Shown here piece by piece: positions 60,739 through 64,000 of a stretch of DNA of 64,000 bases. The stretch spans positions 6,634,001-6,698,000 of the forward strand of contig OZ234495.1 of assembly GCA_965153455.1 (NCBI GenBank), given 5' to 3'. The notes beneath the pieces were generated by a model. The model made no database searches, was not told the DNA's origin, and worked only from the letters and a program-made list of their open reading frames with translations. Within the stretch, counting starts at the first letter, position 1; each line of letters starts with the position of its first letter. The DNA comes from Sphagnum compactum (lineage: Eukaryota > Bryophyta > Sphagnopsida > Sphagnales). The position numbers were made by a program, and so were the translations under genes.

Positions 60739-61589
60739 TCTTCTTTTTTTTCTACTTGTTGGAGTTTGCGATGGAGGATAAAAACTTGTCACACGCGGAT
60801 GGCCGAATACAAGCCCACAATATGAAGCTCCTTGAAGACAAGATTGTGGATGTCATCTTATGTTGAAGAAGTTCTAGATCGTGGATCATCCCCATGAGGA
60901 GGAATATGCATAAGACAAATATCCTCCCAAATGTGATGCCTTAATGCATGCAAATTGACTAATTTTCCATTGAAAAAACTAGTGAAAATGAACAAGCATC
61001 TTAGTACATTCAAGAGTGCTTTGCATGGGGAGGGAAGTTTAGTTCAGTTCACATTGCCAAATTAGGCTTAATGGCATTGCATGATTTTGAGGTTGTTGAA
61101 ACCTATATAGTTTTGGGTTTTGATTCTATATACTTGGATTCCTTGTTCTTATTATAGATTTTGTAATCTTTGCTAGTTTTGCTACATAATGGAGTACATT
61201 CATAAATTTGCAATATTTGCTACCTTGCTATGGAATGATTACATTCATTGTTGATGTCATATTGCTAGAATTGATATACTAGTTACCTTTAAAGAAGAGT
61301 TGTCTTTCCAATCACATAGATGTCCACTTTCCAATATCTTATTGAAGTTTGTGGCTTAAGCAAGTCTAAGGTTATGATGTAGGAAGTTGTAGATAGATGC
61401 AGAAGGGAGTAGTACTCTTAGATGGGGGGATACAAAGATTATTTGTATACCTTCCATTCAAGAATGTCATGTTGCTGATTCTTGCTGGTTGCTGGTGGTT
61501 TCTTTGATTGCTTGAAACAACAAATGAAATAGAGCTTGGATGTTGCAACATTTGTTGACGAGTTCAAGGACATTTTGGTAACCCTACTC
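60739..61589. other. Intergenic region before the NLP remnant
   Basis: No NLP N-terminal region or other exon could be recognised here, although the conserved N-terminal NLP block would be expected upstream of the GAF-like part. Confidence 0.45.
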
Positions 61590-62515
61590 AATGTTCATTT
61601 TTTGCATGTTAAGTTGCATTAATAGAGATTGCTGAGCTGTTAATTATAGTGTGTGAGATTCACAAGCTGCTTCTGGCACAAACTTGGGTTCCTAGCATTG
61701 TCACATGTCATGCCATGAATGTCACAAAGAGCAACAACAACAATAGGACAATCATTGCTGATTCAAATGAAAGTAATAACAAGAGCAGTAATAACAACAA
61801 CAATAGTTCAAGTGGTAGGAATTGTGTGTGCCTCAAAATTGTAGATGGTTTTCATTATGTCAACGATCCTTGTGTTTGGGGATTTTGTCGTACTTGCTTA
61901 AAATACTTTCTGGAGAAGGGGCAAAGGCTTATTGGCAAAACCTATGCTTCTAACCAACCTTCATTTGAACCGAATGTCAAGAGCTATAAGAAGATTGATT
62001 ATCTTCTTGGTCATTATGCCCATTTGTTTGGCCTTAGTGTTATTATTGCTACTTGCCTTCAAAGCATTCATATTGGCAGCGATGAGTACATCCTGGAGTT
62101 CTTTTTACCGCCTACTTGTGTGGATAGTCAAGAACAAGAAGCGGTGTTGAATTCCTTGTCCATGACCATGCAACATGTGCGTGTCGAAGCTTGCACAATG
62201 TTTTTTAAAGCAACTCAAGGTTGCTCAAAGTAAGTACTGCTGGTGCATTGGTTAGCCCCAACATTGATGAAAGATTTGAAGATGTTGAAGGTGGCCCACA
62301 AATTGCAAATCTGAAATCATTGAATGGAGTAAAAATTGAAGAATTGGGTGAGCTCATAGAGGAAGGTAATTTTGTTTTCACATGGGCGTGGATGCTATTC
62401 AAGAGCAAGGGCCTAACAAAAGGAGAGGAACAAGTGAGAAGACAATTCGACTTGATGTTATATATACAACAATATTTCACTAGTAGTTTCAAAGGTGCAG
62501 CAAAGAGTATCGGAG
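61590..62515 (+). pseudogene. NIN-like protein (NLP) fragment: GAF-like region plus start of RWP-RK domain
   Basis: From about 61623 the frame reads EIAELLIIVCEIHKLLLAQT then WVPS. A long Asn/Ser-rich insert follows, then CVCLKIVDGFHYVNDPCVWG and the NLP GAF-like core: KGQRLIGKTYASNQPSF, YLLGHYAHLFGL, SDEYILEFFLPPTC, QEAVLNSLSMTMQHV. A shift to another frame near 62220 leads through a linker to RRQFDLMLYIQQYFTSSFKG then AAKSIGG (about 62440-62515), the first half of an RWP-RK DNA-binding domain. At 62516 there is a GT, a possible donor. The expected CPTTLKRICRQHGI..RWP half and the PB1 domain are not visible before 64000. NLPs are nuclear nitrate-response transcription factors. The frameshift, missing N-terminus and altered residues suggest a pseudogene; a live gene with a long intron remains possible. 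Confidence 0.62.
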
Positions 62516-64000
62516 GTTTTTTTTTTTTTCCCCTTCTAAGCTTGCAAACCTTCCTTTCTCTTAAAATGGGTGAATCTTCATGTATTCCGAATGAATTTAA
62601 CTTGGGTTTTTTCATTATCTTATTGCCTCTTTCACATGGGTTGTTGTGTTGTAATATGTCCAATGAAGCATCTAATATTTGGTTCATGCCTGAATATCCT
62701 ACCCTTGGATTTGACAATGAATTCCATTTACAATCAAATAACACCTTTTTGGTATCATGATTGGAAGGGTTCTTTTTTGGGATTTTTGAATTTACTACAA
62801 GTACCTCCTTTTCTGGTTTTTTCTCCTAGCTTGCGAGTTTGCATTCAACTTCCATTTCTAGGTAAGCCTTGGTTTTCTTACATGGCAACACGTGTTCAAA
62901 CTCCAAGATAGAAGGAAGACTACAATGTATGTTGTAACATCAAAACATTGGCACTCATATGATGAGATTTTTATGTAGTAAAAATCTAAGTTCCTTGTGT
63001 TAGACCTAGTTGTCACAAAACTGTAACATTGATAATACATTTCTTGTTCTTGGGTGATGCCAGAGTAATAATTCCACTCAAGATTTTTCAAACATATCCT
63101 CTATAATGAAAGAAACAAGTAGGCAGATCAGTGATGCACTAGACCACTTTAGGGAGTTTTTCCTATCGTTGGAACCTTAGTTCAAAACTTTATTTATATA
63201 TCAATTCAAGTGCATGACTTGGAGTTTTTTTTCACATTATCTACATATAATACATATATATTTATATAATTTATATGGAAGAAATATAAATGCAATGTTG
63301 TATTGATTTGCTATGAATCAATGTCAAAACAATGCTACTAGTTGTTTCAACACTTATCAAATACAAGATTTGATTTATATTGAATCAATGCTTGTTATTT
63401 GCCCATTTGATATTGCAACACTTCATAAGATTGTATTAATGTTGTGACAATGAGTACCATTGTTTTAACATTTTTAATGTGTTGATTTTATGTGATATGC
63501 AATGACATTGAATATCCACCTTTATGAGATCTATAAGAACATCAACTCAATAGCTAATCAATTTGTGTTGTCTCAACATTGACAAGATCTTATCCAGTGA
63601 ATGCATGTTGAAAAAATGTAAATTATGTCAAAACAATCCCAATGCCAACTCAATACACATTGTTATAATGCCATCAACATATTGTATCAATGACCATATT
63701 AGCATTGAATCTTCAACATATAGTCATCAATTTGATGACTTATTAATGTATGTTGTGCCAATGTTGGTCGTATTTTTTTCATTGATTTAACATTGATAAG
63801 ATGTCAAATGTTTTAGTATAATATCAATGCCATTTCAAGACGTGTTATTATGTCACCTTAACATCATATCAATGATTGTATTAACATTGAACGTTGAACA
63901 TATTGTTAAAGTGTTGTAAAAGCACTCATACAAAGAGGGGGCAAGTTTGTGATGAAGTTGTAAACTTTGATGTCAAGTTCGCAATTACAACGTATATGGT
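62516..64000. other. Region after the NLP fragment, no gene recognised
   Basis: It begins with a T-run and pyrimidine stretch (62517-62536). No RWPSRK-type or PB1-type text was found on the plus strand. The remainder is AT-rich, with repeated attgaatcaatg / caatgtt words near 63300-63900. Confidence 0.5.

Noticed and set aside
62221-62744. 179-codon open frame on the minus strand opposite the NLP fragment
   Set aside because: It is a mirror of the plus-strand frame that carries RWP-RK text; only the plus strand shows a known domain.

Overview
The window looks like nuclear DNA of a land plant: very AT-rich intergenic sequence, a few genes split by GT-AG introns, a short run of the plant telomere-type unit TTTAGGG, and eukaryotic cut-and-paste transposase remnants. 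I suspect a seed-free plant such as a moss, lycophyte or fern from the flavour of the pogo-like and Plavaka-like transposases, but that is a weak inference. Nothing bacterial, organellar or CRISPR-like was seen.

Layout. 1-17400 is gene-poor: AT-rich DNA, opposing degenerate CTAC/GTAG arrays (about 3930-6990), a decayed pogo/Tigger-like transposase (about 7690-8965, minus), a possible CACTA-type element (11044-14103) and a 60-bp palindrome near 15440. An intact five-exon alpha/beta-hydrolase gene lies at 19369-21641 (plus). A segmental duplication of about 4.1 kb occurs in direct orientation at 24832-28848 and 38363-42505. Each copy carries a five-exon isoflavone reductase-like (NmrA/PCBER family) gene on the minus strand. 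The second copy is open (323 aa); the first is broken by one inserted base in exon 1. The spacer between the copies holds several unrelated tandem duplications. From 43010 to 44700 there is a 43-bp minisatellite, then a satellite-like array of about 188-bp units, then an inverted-repeat element.

48677-51773 (minus) encodes a plant TRAPPC12-like TPR protein of about 623 aa, with a duplicated 5' leader that carries telo-box-like motifs. A Plavaka-type transposase pseudogene lies at 53010-54135 (minus). 54140-59650 has no recognised gene. Two unrecognised ORFs follow (59653-60035 and 60529-60738). At 61590-62515 (plus) there is a NIN-like (NLP) transcription-factor remnant: a GAF-like region followed by the first part of an RWP-RK domain, with no visible continuation before the window ends.

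The genes do not form a pathway or cluster: they are an ordinary hydrolase, a duplicated reductase, a vesicle-tethering subunit and a nitrate-signalling-type regulator fragment. I did not find a convincing new biological system. The most interesting items are the reductase duplication with a single-base break, the satellite-like array, the palindrome, the opposing CTAC arrays and the truncated NLP. All gene models were joined by hand from splice motifs and reading frames, without alignment tools or transcripts.
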